Origin: JAGVSR01 sp963778225
Lineage (GTDB): Bacteria; Pseudomonadota; Alphaproteobacteria; Rhizobiales; Hyphomicrobiaceae
Reading direction: 5' to 3'
NCBI GenBank assembly: GCA_963778225.1
Contig: CAVZTR010000012.1
Location: 477,978-541,977, forward strand
DNA length: 64,000 bases
Shown: positions 55,425 to 63,899 of the stretch, in pieces
Layout of the letters: each line of letters opens with the position of its first letter
Numbering within the stretch: position 1 is the first letter of the stretch
Notes under the pieces: generated by a model
What the model saw: the letters and a program-made list of their open reading frames with translations, nothing else
The model's database searches: none
What the model was told of the DNA's origin: nothing
Translations under genes and position numbers: made by a program

Positions 55425-55859
55425 CTATTTCAGCGTGATCGCAAGTCCGCTCAGGTCCAAGTTCGCCAATAGCCCAACCTGCTTGCCGCTCAGTTCCAGC
55501 ACGGCGCCCTTCTGATTGGTCAATACGATTGCGCGCGCCCCGGAACCCACCGCAAGTCCTGCACCCGCTGCGCCGTAAACGCCCGCAACATCGGACGGCC
55601 GATCGATGTTTGTCACGCGGCCTCGCAGCACCGTCTTCGAACCGCCAAAGACGAGACCGTAGTCCAAGCCGCCGGTCGACAGCCCATAAGTCCTGCCGCG
55701 GAATTTAAGAGTGCCGCTTCCTCCCGAACCGCCAATGACCCATCCGGCTTTGTAGATTGTGAGCGTGACGTACCCGCTGTCCGCAAGGCTCTTCGTCGAC
55801 GATGCGGCGACGGCGATGAGCGCAACCAGCGCTGTTCGAACCGCGGATGTCATTTTCAT
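55425..55859 (-). CDS. hypothetical exported protein
   Basis: A protein of 144 aa with a signal peptide (about residues 1-27, MKMTSAVRTALVALIAVAAS...). The mature part is beta- and Gly-rich: GGSGGSGTLKFRGRTYGLSTGG, then 'GVYGAAGAGLAVGSGARAIVL' and a final strand NLDLSGLAITLK. I know similar small secreted or lipid-anchored proteins in Burkholderia and Rhizobiales, function unknown. ATG at 55859; the longer ORF would run into the tRNA fragment. It lies between the two tRNA-derived repeats. Confidence 0.75.
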   Translation of the reverse strand: MKMTSAVRTALVALIAVAASSTKSLADSGYVTLTIYKAGWVIGGSGGSGTLKFRGRTYGLSTGGLDYGLVFGGSKTVLRGRVTNIDRPSDVAGVYGAAGAGLAVGSGARAIVLTNQKGAVLELSGKQVGLLANLDLSGLAITLK

Positions 55860-56411
55860 TGAGATCGTCTCCCCCAGAAGTTTCCGTGCCGGCGCCGTAA
55901 AACCGCGCCGGCCAATCTTTGCCTGTTGATTGGGGAGGTATGATGTTCGCTGGTGACGTGCCGCCCCCTTTTCCAAGAAACTCGAGCCGATAGGGGATGG
56001 GCTTTTTCGGATCGGCGATATCACTAGATGCGGCGGCGCTGACTGCATTTCCGCTACCCCGGGGCACGCGCGCGCAATTCGCAGCGCACTCAAGCCAATG
56101 TTTTCGTTTGGATAATCTGGTGCTGCCGGAGGGGATTGAACTCTCGACCTCTCCCTTACCAACAGCAGGGCGCGGAACTCCAGGGAACGCCATGGGGTAA
56201 CGTCTTGCCGTAGCTGGCGTTTTCGGCGCCTGTTTCAGTGAGCACCGTCAAGTATCGCCGTGTTCCACCGAAAACCGAGATTTCCGCTACCCCAGCGCTA
56301 CCCGGGCAGCGGCTCGGCACGAAACTGACCGGTAGCGCTGAGACGAAGAACTGGTTCGCAATAGGGACCCAAGGGCCCTGAATAGCATCGTACCTTAGAC
56401 GGGAGGTCTCG
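55860..56411. other. gap holding the tRNA-Thr fragment, no gene seen
   Basis: A 552-bp stretch. Its one clear element is the tRNA-Thr 3' fragment at 56118-56162 on the minus strand. No coding frame is convincing on either strand. Confidence 0.5.
56118..56207 (-). mobile_element. attR-like site: 3' fragment of tRNA-Thr(GGT)
   Basis: Read on the minus strand, 56162-56118 gives an anticodon loop TTGGTAA, the 3' anticodon arm GGGAG, variable loop, T-arm GAGAGTTCAATCCCCTC (one mismatch), acceptor arm CGGCAGC and ACCA. This is the 3' 45 nt of a tRNA-Thr(GGT). The 5' half is absent: upstream sequence is unrelated. The cut at the anticodon loop is a known crossover place for tyrosine integrases. The shared repeat runs on to 56207. 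Confidence 0.8.
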
Positions 56412-56675
56412 ATGCCAGAGCGCCTGATCACTATGGCCTCACTGCTAGAACGAATCTGTCTCTCGAAGACTCAGCTGTACCGCAAGATCAACCAGGGCGA
56501 TTTCCCGCGACCGGTGCCGATTGGACGACAACGAATAGCGTTCCTGGAGTCCGAGGTTGAAGAGTGGATTGCCTCGAGAATTGCTGCACGAGATCGAGGC
56601 GACTTCGCACAACAGAGACGTGCGCGATCATTCCAAGCTATCGCGCTTGCGAACAAGTCAGATCGGCGCCCATAG
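56412..56675 (+). CDS. AlpA-family phage-type regulator / excisionase-like
   Basis: A small MerR-like winged-helix protein of 87 aa: LLERICLSKTQLYRKINQGDFPRPVPIG then AFLESEVEEWIASR is the AlpA signature. AlpA proteins control integrase genes or excision of integrated elements. ATG at 56412. It lies about 200 bp inside the tRNA-derived attachment site, the usual place in an integrative element. No integrase is in the window. Confidence 0.88.
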   Translation: MPERLITMASLLERICLSKTQLYRKINQGDFPRPVPIGRQRIAFLESEVEEWIASRIAARDRGDFAQQRRARSFQAIALANKSDRRP

Positions 56676-56743
56676 CACACTTGCCGTCGGCGCCTAGCCT
56701 AAGGCTGCGGAGTCCCTAGTGCTAACGAGCATCCAGTAGCAAG

Positions 56744-56760
56744 TGATGTACAAAACATCA
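56744..56760. promoter_or_regulatory. palindrome in an AT-rich island upstream of the XRE regulator
   Basis: TGATGT-ACAAA-ACATCA is a perfect 6-bp inverted repeat with a 5-nt centre. The following 60 bases (56751-56810) are about 25% GC, strikingly AT-rich for this genome, and likely hold the promoter of the XRE-type gene. Confidence 0.5.
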
Positions 56761-56832
56761 TTCCTTATTATTATTGCTTTTATGATGATTGTAAGGTCTA
56801 TTATTGTTCATGGGATTATAAACGAGTCTTCA

Positions 56833-57150
56833 ATGATCACATCTGCTCAAATGCGCGCTGGACGTGCTCTTCTGGGAATCGACCAGCAGACTTTGGCGGA
56901 TCTCGCAGGCGTCTCGTTGCCAACCATTCAGCGGATGGAGGCCAGCGAAGGGAATGTGCGGGGCGTGGTCGACACGTTGACCAAAGTCATCGCAGCGTTC
57001 GAACTCGCGGGTATCGAGCTGATTGCGGAGAACACGCCGAGCGTCGGACAGGGGCGAGGGGTGAGGTTCAAGGTCGGCGCAAGAGTAAAAGCAATTGAGC
57101 ACCCGCGTGCAACGTTGCGCAAGAAGGGGCTGCTCGCGCGCTTCAAATAA
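56833..57150 (+). CDS. XRE-type helix-turn-helix protein
   Basis: A protein of 105 aa. Its HTH is QMRAGRALLGIDQQTLADLAGVSLPTIQRMEAS, followed by a helix with VVDTLTKVIAAFELAGIELI and a basic C-terminus. Rhizobial proteins of this kind are stand-alone regulators, sometimes linked to plasmids or integrated elements. ATG at 56833; an in-frame start at 56743 reads through the AT-rich control region. The SulP-like gene follows. Confidence 0.85.
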   Translation: MITSAQMRAGRALLGIDQQTLADLAGVSLPTIQRMEASEGNVRGVVDTLTKVIAAFELAGIELIAENTPSVGQGRGVRFKVGARVKAIEHPRATLRKKGLLARFK

Positions 57151-57298
57151 AGCAAACTGCGACGGCGACCGCCGACACCACTGGCCGACGATCCCGCCGC
57201 TCCTTGTCACAAGGAGACGGATCTCTTGGATATGTCTGCACCTCAGACTCGCAAGCGAGCCAGAGCCAACGTTCGCGGAGCTGTTCACACCCAAGCTC

Positions 57299-58952
57299 GT
57301 GACCTTGCTGCGAGAGGGGTACGGCTGGACCGACTTTCGCGCCGATGCGATCGCTGGTCTGACGGTTGCGATCGTCGCTCTGCCGCTGTCCATGGCGATT
57401 GCCATCGGCTCAGGGCTCTCTCCCGATAAAGGTCTCTACACGGCGATCATCGGCGGCTTCTTGATTTCGGCGCTTGGCGGCAGCCGCTTCCAGATCGGTG
57501 GCCCCGCCGGGGCCTTCATCGTCCTCATCGCGACCATCGTCGAACGCCACGGCTATGACGGGCTCGTGCTGGCCACGCTCATGGCGGGGATGATGATGAT
57601 GGCGGTCGGGTTTCTCCGGCTCGGGACGTACATCAAGTACATTCCATTTCCGGTCACGGTCGGGTTCACCGCCGGTATCGCCGTCATCATCTTCGCTAGT
57701 CAGGTGAAGGAACTACTCGGTCTCGACATCGCCAAGGAACCGGCGGCAGCTCATCCCTAAACTGGTTGCCATCGGTGAGAGTATCGCGACGGTGAAGCCT
57801 GCCACCGTCGGCCTGTCCGTTCTCGCAATTGCAATCATCGTCGGTTTGCGCTGGTTTCGCCCAAAATGGCCCGGCCTGCTCGTCGCGGTGGCGGTCTCCG
57901 CTGCTGTGACCGGGCTCTTCCAACTCGATGTGGCAACGATCGGGACGCGGTTCGGCGGCATCCCACAGACACTTCCTGCGCCATCGCTTCCCGCATTTGA
58001 TTTCGCAAAGATCCGCGCTGTCTTTCCCGATGCCATCACCATTGCGCTTCTCGGCGCGATCGAGTCGCTTCTCTCGGCCGTCGTTGCCGACGGAATGACG
58101 GGGCGAAAGCACCGGTCCAACTGCGAGCTGGTGGCCCAGGGCGCGGCCAACATGGCTGCGGTGACCTTTGGCGGCATGTGCGTGACCGGTACCATTGCTC
58201 GCACGGCGACGAACATCCGTGCCGGCGCGCATGGCCCCGTCGCCGGAATGATGCATGCGCTCTACATCCTGCTTTTCATGCTGGTCGCTGCGCCGCTTGC
58301 GAGCTTCATCCCACTAGCGGCTCTCGGTGCCGTTCTCGCGATTGTCGCCTGGAACATGGCCGAGAAGGAGGAATTTGCCGGGCTGCTACGCTCGTCCTGG
58401 GGCGATGCCACCGTTCTTCTGGCGACGTTTCTGCTGACGATCTTTGCCGACCTCACCGTTGCTATCGCGACAGGCGTCACGCTGGGTGCATTCCTGTTTC
58501 TGCACCGCATGGCTGAGGCAGTCGAGATTGAAGGCGGCGGCCAACTCATCAGCGAGGACGTTGCCGACACCAAAGGGGCACAACGCTCGATCTACGATCC
58601 CAGCAGGCTCGATGGAGACGCTTTGGTCTACCGGATCAGCGGCGCCTTTTTCTTTGGTGCAACTGCGACCGTGAGTGCCGTGCTCGATCGGATCGGTGAG
58701 CACCCCAAAGTCTTTGTCCTCGACTTCACCGATGTCCCGCTCGTTGACACGACCGCAGCGAGGTCGCTCGAAGGCTTCGTGGACAAGCTTCATCAAACGG
58801 GCACGAGCGTCTACTTCGCGGGGGCTCGGCAATCTGTTCGGCGCACACTCCTGGCTGCTGGACTGCGCCGGCCGCTGGTGCGCTACGCCGCGACCGCCGA
58901 AGACGCGATCAGTCAATGGCGGTCGCCATCAACGAGAGTCGACGGAGCGTAA
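57299..58952 (+). pseudogene. SulP-family anion transporter broken by a frameshift
   Basis: Membrane transporter of the SLC26/SulP type with C-terminal STAS domain. The 5' frame (ending at the stop 57758-57760) has GYGWTDFRADAIAGLTVAIV, LPLSMAIAIGSGLSP and GGPAGAFIVLIATI. The 3' frame (to 58952) continues the same protein from 57750 (LIPKLVAIGESIATVKPATV), with IALLGAIESLLSAVVADGM, and a STAS domain from about 58620. One extra G near 57741-57747 explains the break. The 5' end is also unclear: no good start codon in frame, while an ATG at 57232 is in a different frame. Both breaks suggest decay, or sequence errors. Confidence 0.85.
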
Positions 58953-59070
58953 TGCTCACTCCCGACCGTTGCTTTCCTTATCGCGGTCAATTTTGTGCAC
59001 CCTTGTTTGGTTGGCTACGTCTTTTACAACCGGCTACTCCTCGATGAACGCGCTTCGCAAGGATCGACAT

Positions 59071-59454
59071 ATGAAACTGAGACAAATCATGTCCGTGCTC
59101 CTGATCTGCGCCCCGGCCGCTGCAGGCGCCGGGTCATTGGAGGAGTCGCTGCTCAAGCTCCCACCAGAGGAGCAAGCCCGCCAAGCCTGTATCGTCAAAG
59201 GTATCGATCAAATCCGCCAGGACAAGCGCCTCGTTAAGGCGGATCGTTTGAAGACCAGCATTCTTAATCCCGCAGAGCTCGATGGAACAGTGGTCATCGC
59301 AAAGGGTGCTGCGGTGCATGCCAAGGACCGATGGTATGCCTTGACGTTTACCTGTGCGGTATCGAAGGATCTTGTGAAGGCAAAATCCTTTACCTACGAA
59401 ATCGGTCCGGAGATCCCACGGGAAAAGTGGGACGACCTGGGGCTATGGGAATGA
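59071..59454 (+). CDS. DUF930 exported protein
   Basis: A protein of 127 aa with a signal peptide (residues 1-20). The family marks are LLKLPPEEQARQACIVKGIDQI, GTVVIAKGAAVHAKDRWYALTFTC and SFTYEIGPEIPREKWDDLGLW. Its function is unknown. ATG at 59071 has AAGGA 7 nt upstream. Confidence 0.9.
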   Translation: MKLRQIMSVLLICAPAAAGAGSLEESLLKLPPEEQARQACIVKGIDQIRQDKRLVKADRLKTSILNPAELDGTVVIAKGAAVHAKDRWYALTFTCAVSKDLVKAKSFTYEIGPEIPREKWDDLGLWE

Positions 59455-59545
59455 CGTTATCGCAACCTACCTTAGTGGTTGAGACATATGTTTTTCCGAG
59501 TTGAACGGAAAGTGTCATAGTCCTCACGCAAATCAGGATCGCGCG

Positions 59546-60853
59546 ATGACATTAAACCCGGAGATGCTCAACGCGGACTGCACATGCGTTTCACTGGATA
59601 GGCTGGCCCTGTGCCGCGCGCTAGAAGCCGAAGTTGGCGACGCCCAATTCTGTCGGGATCTGCTCGCCTCCCATCCCACCCTCATCTCGAACATTCCCTT
59701 ATTCATGCGTGCCGAACATGCCACGGGCATGGCCGAGGTCATTCACGCCATTGAGCGCGTTGCCAAATTGCCGGGCTATATCGCTAGCGTGCAAGACTGT
59801 GACGACCCGATCGTTCGCTTTCACCCGGGCGCGATCGGCGTGCTTATGGGCTACGACTTCCACTTAAGCCAAGACGGCCCCAAACTCATCGAGATCAACA
59901 CGAACGCAGGAGGCGCATTGATCAACGCCTTCGTCGCACGCGCTCAAAAAGCGTGCTGCGCTCCAGTTGAAGCGTTCGTGCCAGAATGCGGCGAAGTGGA
60001 CCGATTTGAAGCTGCCGTCCTCGAGAGTTTTCGCTCCGAATATCGCCGCCAACGCGGCAGCGCGCCGCTCACGCGGATCGCGATCGTCGACGCCGATCCA
60101 CGCTCTCAATACCTCTATCCAGAATTTGTTCTCTTCGAGCGTATGTTCCGTCGAAATGGGATCGATGCAGTCATCGCCGCGCCAAGCGACCTTGCCTATC
60201 GGGACGGCAAGCTTTGGTTCGGGACCGCGCCCATCGATCTTGTGTACAATCGCTTGACCGATTTTCGCCTCGCCGCACCGGAACACGCGGCTTTGCGGGC
60301 GGCGTATCTAGCGGATGATGTCGTGGTGACGCCCAACCCCTGGGCGCACGCCATGTTCGCGGACAAAAGCAATCTCGTCCGTTTGACCGACACCACTCTG
60401 TTACAGAGCTGGGGCGCCGAGCAACAGGACATCGACACGCTGCAAACGGGTATTCCTCAGACCGTTATGGTGACCCGCGACAGAGCGAACGATCTTTGGG
60501 CGCGCCGCGCGGCTCTTTTCTTCAAACCCGCGTCCGGATTCGGAGGCAAGGCCGCCTACCGGGGTGACAAGCTCACGCGAACTACCTGGGAGATGATCCT
60601 GGACGGCGCGTTTGTCGCGCAGGATTTCGCTGCGCCCAGCACGCGAACCATTGTCGTAGACGGCCAGCGCCATGCCATGAAAGTGGACATTCGCAATTAC
60701 GCTTATGACGGCGCCGTGCAACTTCTAGCCGCGCGCCTCTACCAGGGGCAGACAACAAACTTCCGAACGCCCGGCGGCGGGTTCGCTCCAGTCTTCTGGG
60801 ATCGCGGCAAAATCGAACGTGTCGGCGACAGCAGCTGCGACTGCCAACCTTGA
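59546..60853 (+). CDS. ATP-grasp-like enzyme of unknown substrate
   Basis: A cytoplasmic protein of 435 aa. An N-terminal Cys/His-containing part is followed by MGYDFHLSQDGPKLIEINTNAGGA, which looks like the ATP-grasp metal/nucleotide site, then LTRIAIVDADPRSQYLYPEFVLF (a nucleotide-fold strand), NRLTDFRLA, and a second lobe with ALFFKPASGFGGKAAYRGDK (Lys/Gly-rich phosphate loop). This order resembles glutathionylspermidine-synthase-like and other ATP-grasp ligases with permuted order, but I cannot name the family. ATG at 59546. The C-terminal end is close to a deletion joint with an SDR fragment. Confidence 0.7.
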   Translation: MTLNPEMLNADCTCVSLDRLALCRALEAEVGDAQFCRDLLASHPTLISNIPLFMRAEHATGMAEVIHAIERVAKLPGYIASVQDCDDPIVRFHPGAIGVLMGYDFHLSQDGPKLIEINTNAGGALINAFVARAQKACCAPVEAFVPECGEVDRFEAAVLESFRSEYRRQRGSAPLTRIAIVDADPRSQYLYPEFVLFERMFRRNGIDAVIAAPSDLAYRDGKLWFGTAPIDLVYNRLTDFRLAAPEHAALRAAYLADDVVVTPNPWAHAMFADKSNLVRLTDTTLLQSWGAEQQDIDTLQTGIPQTVMVTRDRANDLWARRAALFFKPASGFGGKAAYRGDKLTRTTWEMILDGAFVAQDFAAPSTRTIVVDGQRHAMKVDIRNYAYDGAVQLLAARLYQGQTTNFRTPGGGFAPVFWDRGKIERVGDSSCDCQP

Positions 60854-60894
60854 AGCCGCTCTTGGCTTTGCCACCCGAGCAGCATCATCCAGAT

Positions 60895-61140
60895 TGCGCG
60901 CCGGAGATCAACCATCGCGGCAACTTGCTTCTCGTCGAAGACATCGCTGGTAAGGCCGATCGCAGTGCCGCCCTCGCTGTCAATACGGGCGGCCTTGTGC
61001 GTGGCAAGCTCGCCGTCGAGATCTGCCAGAACGACCGAAGCCCCGTTTTTGGCAAACATGCGAGCGGTTGCGAGACCCATGCCTTTGCCGGCGCCGGTGA
61101 CCAGGGCGACCTGGTCGTTAAGATCGTAAATCGGGTTCAT
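60895..61140 (-). pseudogene. 5' fragment of a short-chain dehydrogenase gene
   Basis: From ATG 61140 the frame gives an SDR N-terminus: DLNDQVALVTGAGKGMGLAT (the TGxxxGxG cofactor loop), then ASVVLADLDGELA, and DVFDEKQVAAMVD, after which similarity stops near 60905. The rest of the enzyme (Asn and Tyr-x-x-x-Lys active site) is missing, so the gene is cut. The remaining frame runs antisense to the ATP-grasp 3' end and is not coding. Confidence 0.8.
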
Positions 61141-61171
61141 GTCATTTGATCCAGCTTGCAAGGGCCGGCTG

Positions 61172-61502
61172 CTAAGAACCAAGATGTTGATTGAAGAAGA
61201 TCTTCAGCTTGTCCCACGGGATAAGGTCCACTCGGTCGTAGAGATCGACATGGCCGGAGTTCGGAACAATGAAAAGTTCTTTTGGCTCCGCGGCGAGCTT
61301 GTAGGCGTGCTCGCTGCATTGCGCGAGTGTGCTTTGTAACCCGTAATGAAGAGAACCGGACGCGGGGAAATCCAGTGGAGGTGCTGATAGGACCAGAACA
61401 GAGACATTGAGGCATCGCTTGCCTTCCAGAACGCGGTCGTAGAACGCGGATGCTGGCCGCGCGGTGTGCGGTAGTAGTCGAAAAACTCGCGATCGATCGC
61501 CG
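61172..61502 (-). pseudogene. 3' fragment of an alpha/beta hydrolase gene with a frameshift
   Basis: From 61502 one frame reads REFFDYYRTPRGQHP, SLFWSYQHLHWISPRPVLFITG. Near 61340 it shifts to SEHAYKLAAEPKELFIVPNS and GHVDLYDRVDLIPWDKLKIF, ending at TAG 61172. This is the C-terminal third of an alpha/beta hydrolase with its catalytic His (GHVDLY). The N-terminal part with the nucleophile is absent. Confidence 0.8.
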
Positions 61503-62015
61503 CTATCGAGCGTATTGCGCGTCGCTAACGTGCTCTAGCCAATCGACGGCTTTGCCATCGAGCAATTCTTGAATAGCGATGTGGGTCATGGCCTTCGTCG
61601 GCGTGGCGCCGTGCCAATGCTTCAAGCCGGGTGGAAACCACACGACGTCACCGGCTTTCACATCTTCAACCGGCCCGCCTTCCCGTTGCACCCAACCCAC
61701 GCCGGAGACGATGATCAGCATCTGCCCCAGTGGATGCGTGTGCCAAGCCGTGCGCGCGCCCGGCTCGAAGGTCACGGACGCAGCGCCGACGTGGGCGGGT
61801 TCAGTGGCTGTGTGCAAAGGGTCGATCCGCACCTGCCCCGTAAACCAATCCTGAGGTCCTTTCTGAGAGGGTTGATCCTCGCTACGCTTGATCAGCATGT
61901 CGGCGCTCCATTGTCCTAATTGTTGTGCGGCTTGCGCTGTGCCCGTCGCAAACAGAGCAATGAGGTAGCTGCCGAGTAGAAGTCGTGGCACGGGCGTCCT
62001 GGCTCTACTGTTCAT
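61503..62015 (-). CDS. cupin-domain exported protein
   Basis: A protein of 170 aa with a signal peptide (about residues 1-29, ending AQAAQ). The cupin core has RTAWHTHPLGQMLIIVSG (two metal His, Gln) and a second motif around PPGLKHWHGAT (His). It resembles carboxymuconolactone-decarboxylase-linked cupins found next to SDR and hydrolase genes. ATG at 62015 overlaps the stop of an alcohol dehydrogenase tail (ATGA). It seems the only intact member of the eroded operon. Confidence 0.85.
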   Translation of the reverse strand: MNSRARTPVPRLLLGSYLIALFATGTAQAAQQLGQWSADMLIKRSEDQPSQKGPQDWFTGQVRIDPLHTATEPAHVGAASVTFEPGARTAWHTHPLGQMLIIVSGVGWVQREGGPVEDVKAGDVVWFPPGLKHWHGATPTKAMTHIAIQELLDGKAVDWLEHVSDAQYAR

Positions 62016-62075
62016 ATGGTGAGCAAGGTTTTGATGGCTCGGCGCTCATCCATCGCCTTGTAGCCGTCGGCGACC
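62013..62075 (-). pseudogene. 3' remnant of a zinc-dependent alcohol dehydrogenase gene
   Basis: The minus strand reads VADGYKAMDERRAIKTLLTI then TGA, the usual C-terminal end of zinc-type alcohol dehydrogenases. The TGA overlaps the cupin ATG. Upstream sequence to 62155 does not continue the enzyme in one frame, so only this tail is left. Confidence 0.7.
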
Positions 62076-62155
62076 TCCGCGCGGCAGCGTCAAGTCGAAG
62101 CTCTGTGAATTGACGGCGATTGTCGTAACTTAATCGCGACAGTACCTACGGCAGT

Positions 62156-63046
62156 CTAATAGGCGACTGCGGCCGGGTCAGCGTTCTCTACTACCACAGA
62201 TACCGTTAGCCCAAGATGGCAGCCGCGTTCACCGATGAAGGATCCAGATAGCGGCCTCGCTTGGCTAGGATTCCGCGCTACCGCGATACGGATAAGATCA
62301 CGGTTTCCGAATATGCCGTTGGTGGGATCCATCTCAATCCAACCGCAGCCTGGCAAGTACACCTGCACCCAGGCGTGGGTCGCGCCTCCGCCACGTGAAG
62401 CTGTCCAGGTGGGCGAATAGATGTAACCGCTTACAAAACGCGCCGCAAATCCGAGCGAACGGAGCGCTTCAATCATCAGCCACGCGAAATCTCGGCACGT
62501 ACCAGTTCCGAGTGCCAATGTCTCAGCGGGCGCCTGTGTACCCAGTGCGGATCGCCTCTTGTAAGTGATGGTGCTGCGCAACTCGTCCATCATGGCGTGA
62601 AGGATCGCCAAGGTTTTGCCGTTGGCAGTTGTCACGACAGACCGGGCCCATTCGCCGACAACGTCCGAGTGACTGTCTAACTGAGGCGCCATCACGGGAA
62701 ACAAATCCGGCTTCTCGTCGTCGGTGTACGAGAATGGAAAGCGCTCTGCCGACTCCAGCAAAAGCTGTGTTGGCTGCGGTGTTTCATAGTGGAGGATGTC
62801 AATCTCGCTTTGAAATATCAGCTTATTGGAAGTTCGCTTTCCAAACTCGGCGTGGGCCACAGAGTTACCAAAGACATCATAAGTCCACCTTATCCGCTCG
62901 GGCTGGGGGTAGATCGTCAGGTTTGTATTTAGAAGACGGAGCGTGTGACTATCGCGGGGCCGGAACATCATACGGTGTACACCGAAGCCAACTGGCTCAC
63001 GGTAGCTATACTCAGTTGTGTGTCGGATGGTGAGATGGCAACTCAT
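62156..63046 (-). CDS. transglutaminase-like protein 1
   Basis: A protein of 296 aa of the bacterial transglutaminase-like (papain-fold) family. The N-terminal domain is LTIRHTTEYSYREPVGFGVHRMMFRPRD. The catalytic triad is Cys in GTCRDFAWLMIEALRSLG, His in GGATHAWVQVYLPG and Asp in WIEMDPTNG. These proteins often act as proteases or amide-cleaving enzymes rather than cross-linkers. It follows transglutaminase-like gene 2 by 16 bp on the same strand. Confidence 0.9.
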   Translation of the reverse strand: MSCHLTIRHTTEYSYREPVGFGVHRMMFRPRDSHTLRLLNTNLTIYPQPERIRWTYDVFGNSVAHAEFGKRTSNKLIFQSEIDILHYETPQPTQLLLESAERFPFSYTDDEKPDLFPVMAPQLDSHSDVVGEWARSVVTTANGKTLAILHAMMDELRSTITYKRRSALGTQAPAETLALGTGTCRDFAWLMIEALRSLGFAARFVSGYIYSPTWTASRGGGATHAWVQVYLPGCGWIEMDPTNGIFGNRDLIRIAVARNPSQARPLSGSFIGERGCHLGLTVSVVVENADPAAVAY

Positions 63047-63062
63047 GGGTGAGGGGAACTCA

Positions 63063-63899
63063 CTATGCCGTCACCGCCAACGATGTCCGTTCATTGGTCC
63101 CGCGGTTCGGCGCCTCAACTTGAATTTCCGGAGGCTCGAAAGATACTTCTCCCTGCGGCCAGGCGAATGCAACATCCGCGGCGTCGCGACCGGCCGCGAT
63201 CCTAACGACGCTGTCGACGGAGCTCATGCGGCTGGCATCGAATGCAAACCATTCGCCACCCTTGGGACCATTCAGGTAAGCCTGGAAGATCGCATGGAAA
63301 TCCTGTGGGCTTAAACGATCTGCATAAACGCTGGCATATCGCGCTGGAATACCAAGCGCGCGACAGAGGGATATGCCGAGGTGAGCGAAGTCACGACAGA
63401 CCCCTTTTCGGCCGTGAAACACCTCTGCTGAAGTTGTGTTTGGCCCGGTGCTGCCGCTTTGATAGGTGACATGCGCAAAAATCCAATCGCAAATCGCGGT
63501 GACACGTACATGGCCGCGGCGATGTTGACCAAATGTAGTGTGTGCGAAATTTGTAAAAGTATCGGACGGGCAATACCGGCTGGGGGACAGGTACTCCAGA
63601 TATTCAAGTGGCAGGTCCATGAAATCAAATTCCAGGACGCTATCGGGATCAAACTCACTCCCACCGACATCTGCGCTGGCACTGTACAAGACCTGCACAG
63701 CACCTGGCCCGAGGACCGTGCGAAACTTGCGAGTCATCGTGACCGGATCGCAATAGGTGTCGAACTTCGCGCCGGGTGGCAGTGTCAGCACTTCGTTGTT
63801 GATAATCTGAGCGTCAGCCTTGGCGGCTTCAATCTGAAAGATAAAGGCAGTTGCTACAGGAATGTCGTAGCACAGCCGGCATGACACTTTGATTTCCAT
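63063..63899 (-). CDS. transglutaminase-like protein 2
   Basis: A protein of 278 aa. The catalytic Cys is in RKGVCRDFAHLGISLCRALG, with His in DFHAIFQAYLNG and Asp in WFAFDASRM. The N-terminal domain differs from its neighbour: MEIKVSCRLCYDIPVATAFIFQIE. ATG at 63899 matches the usual start of this subfamily; an earlier in-frame ATG exists at 63971. Upstream sequence reaches the window edge without another gene. Confidence 0.9.
   Translation of the reverse strand: MEIKVSCRLCYDIPVATAFIFQIEAAKADAQIINNEVLTLPPGAKFDTYCDPVTMTRKFRTVLGPGAVQVLYSASADVGGSEFDPDSVLEFDFMDLPLEYLEYLSPSRYCPSDTFTNFAHTTFGQHRRGHVRVTAICDWIFAHVTYQSGSTGPNTTSAEVFHGRKGVCRDFAHLGISLCRALGIPARYASVYADRLSPQDFHAIFQAYLNGPKGGEWFAFDASRMSSVDSVVRIAAGRDAADVAFAWPQGEVSFEPPEIQVEAPNRGTNERTSLAVTA

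Noticed and set aside
57226..57429. 67-aa plus-strand frame starting at the best ribosome site before SulP
   Set aside because: Its sequence becomes Arg-rich shadow of the SulP frame; only its first codons may be the true SulP start before an indel.
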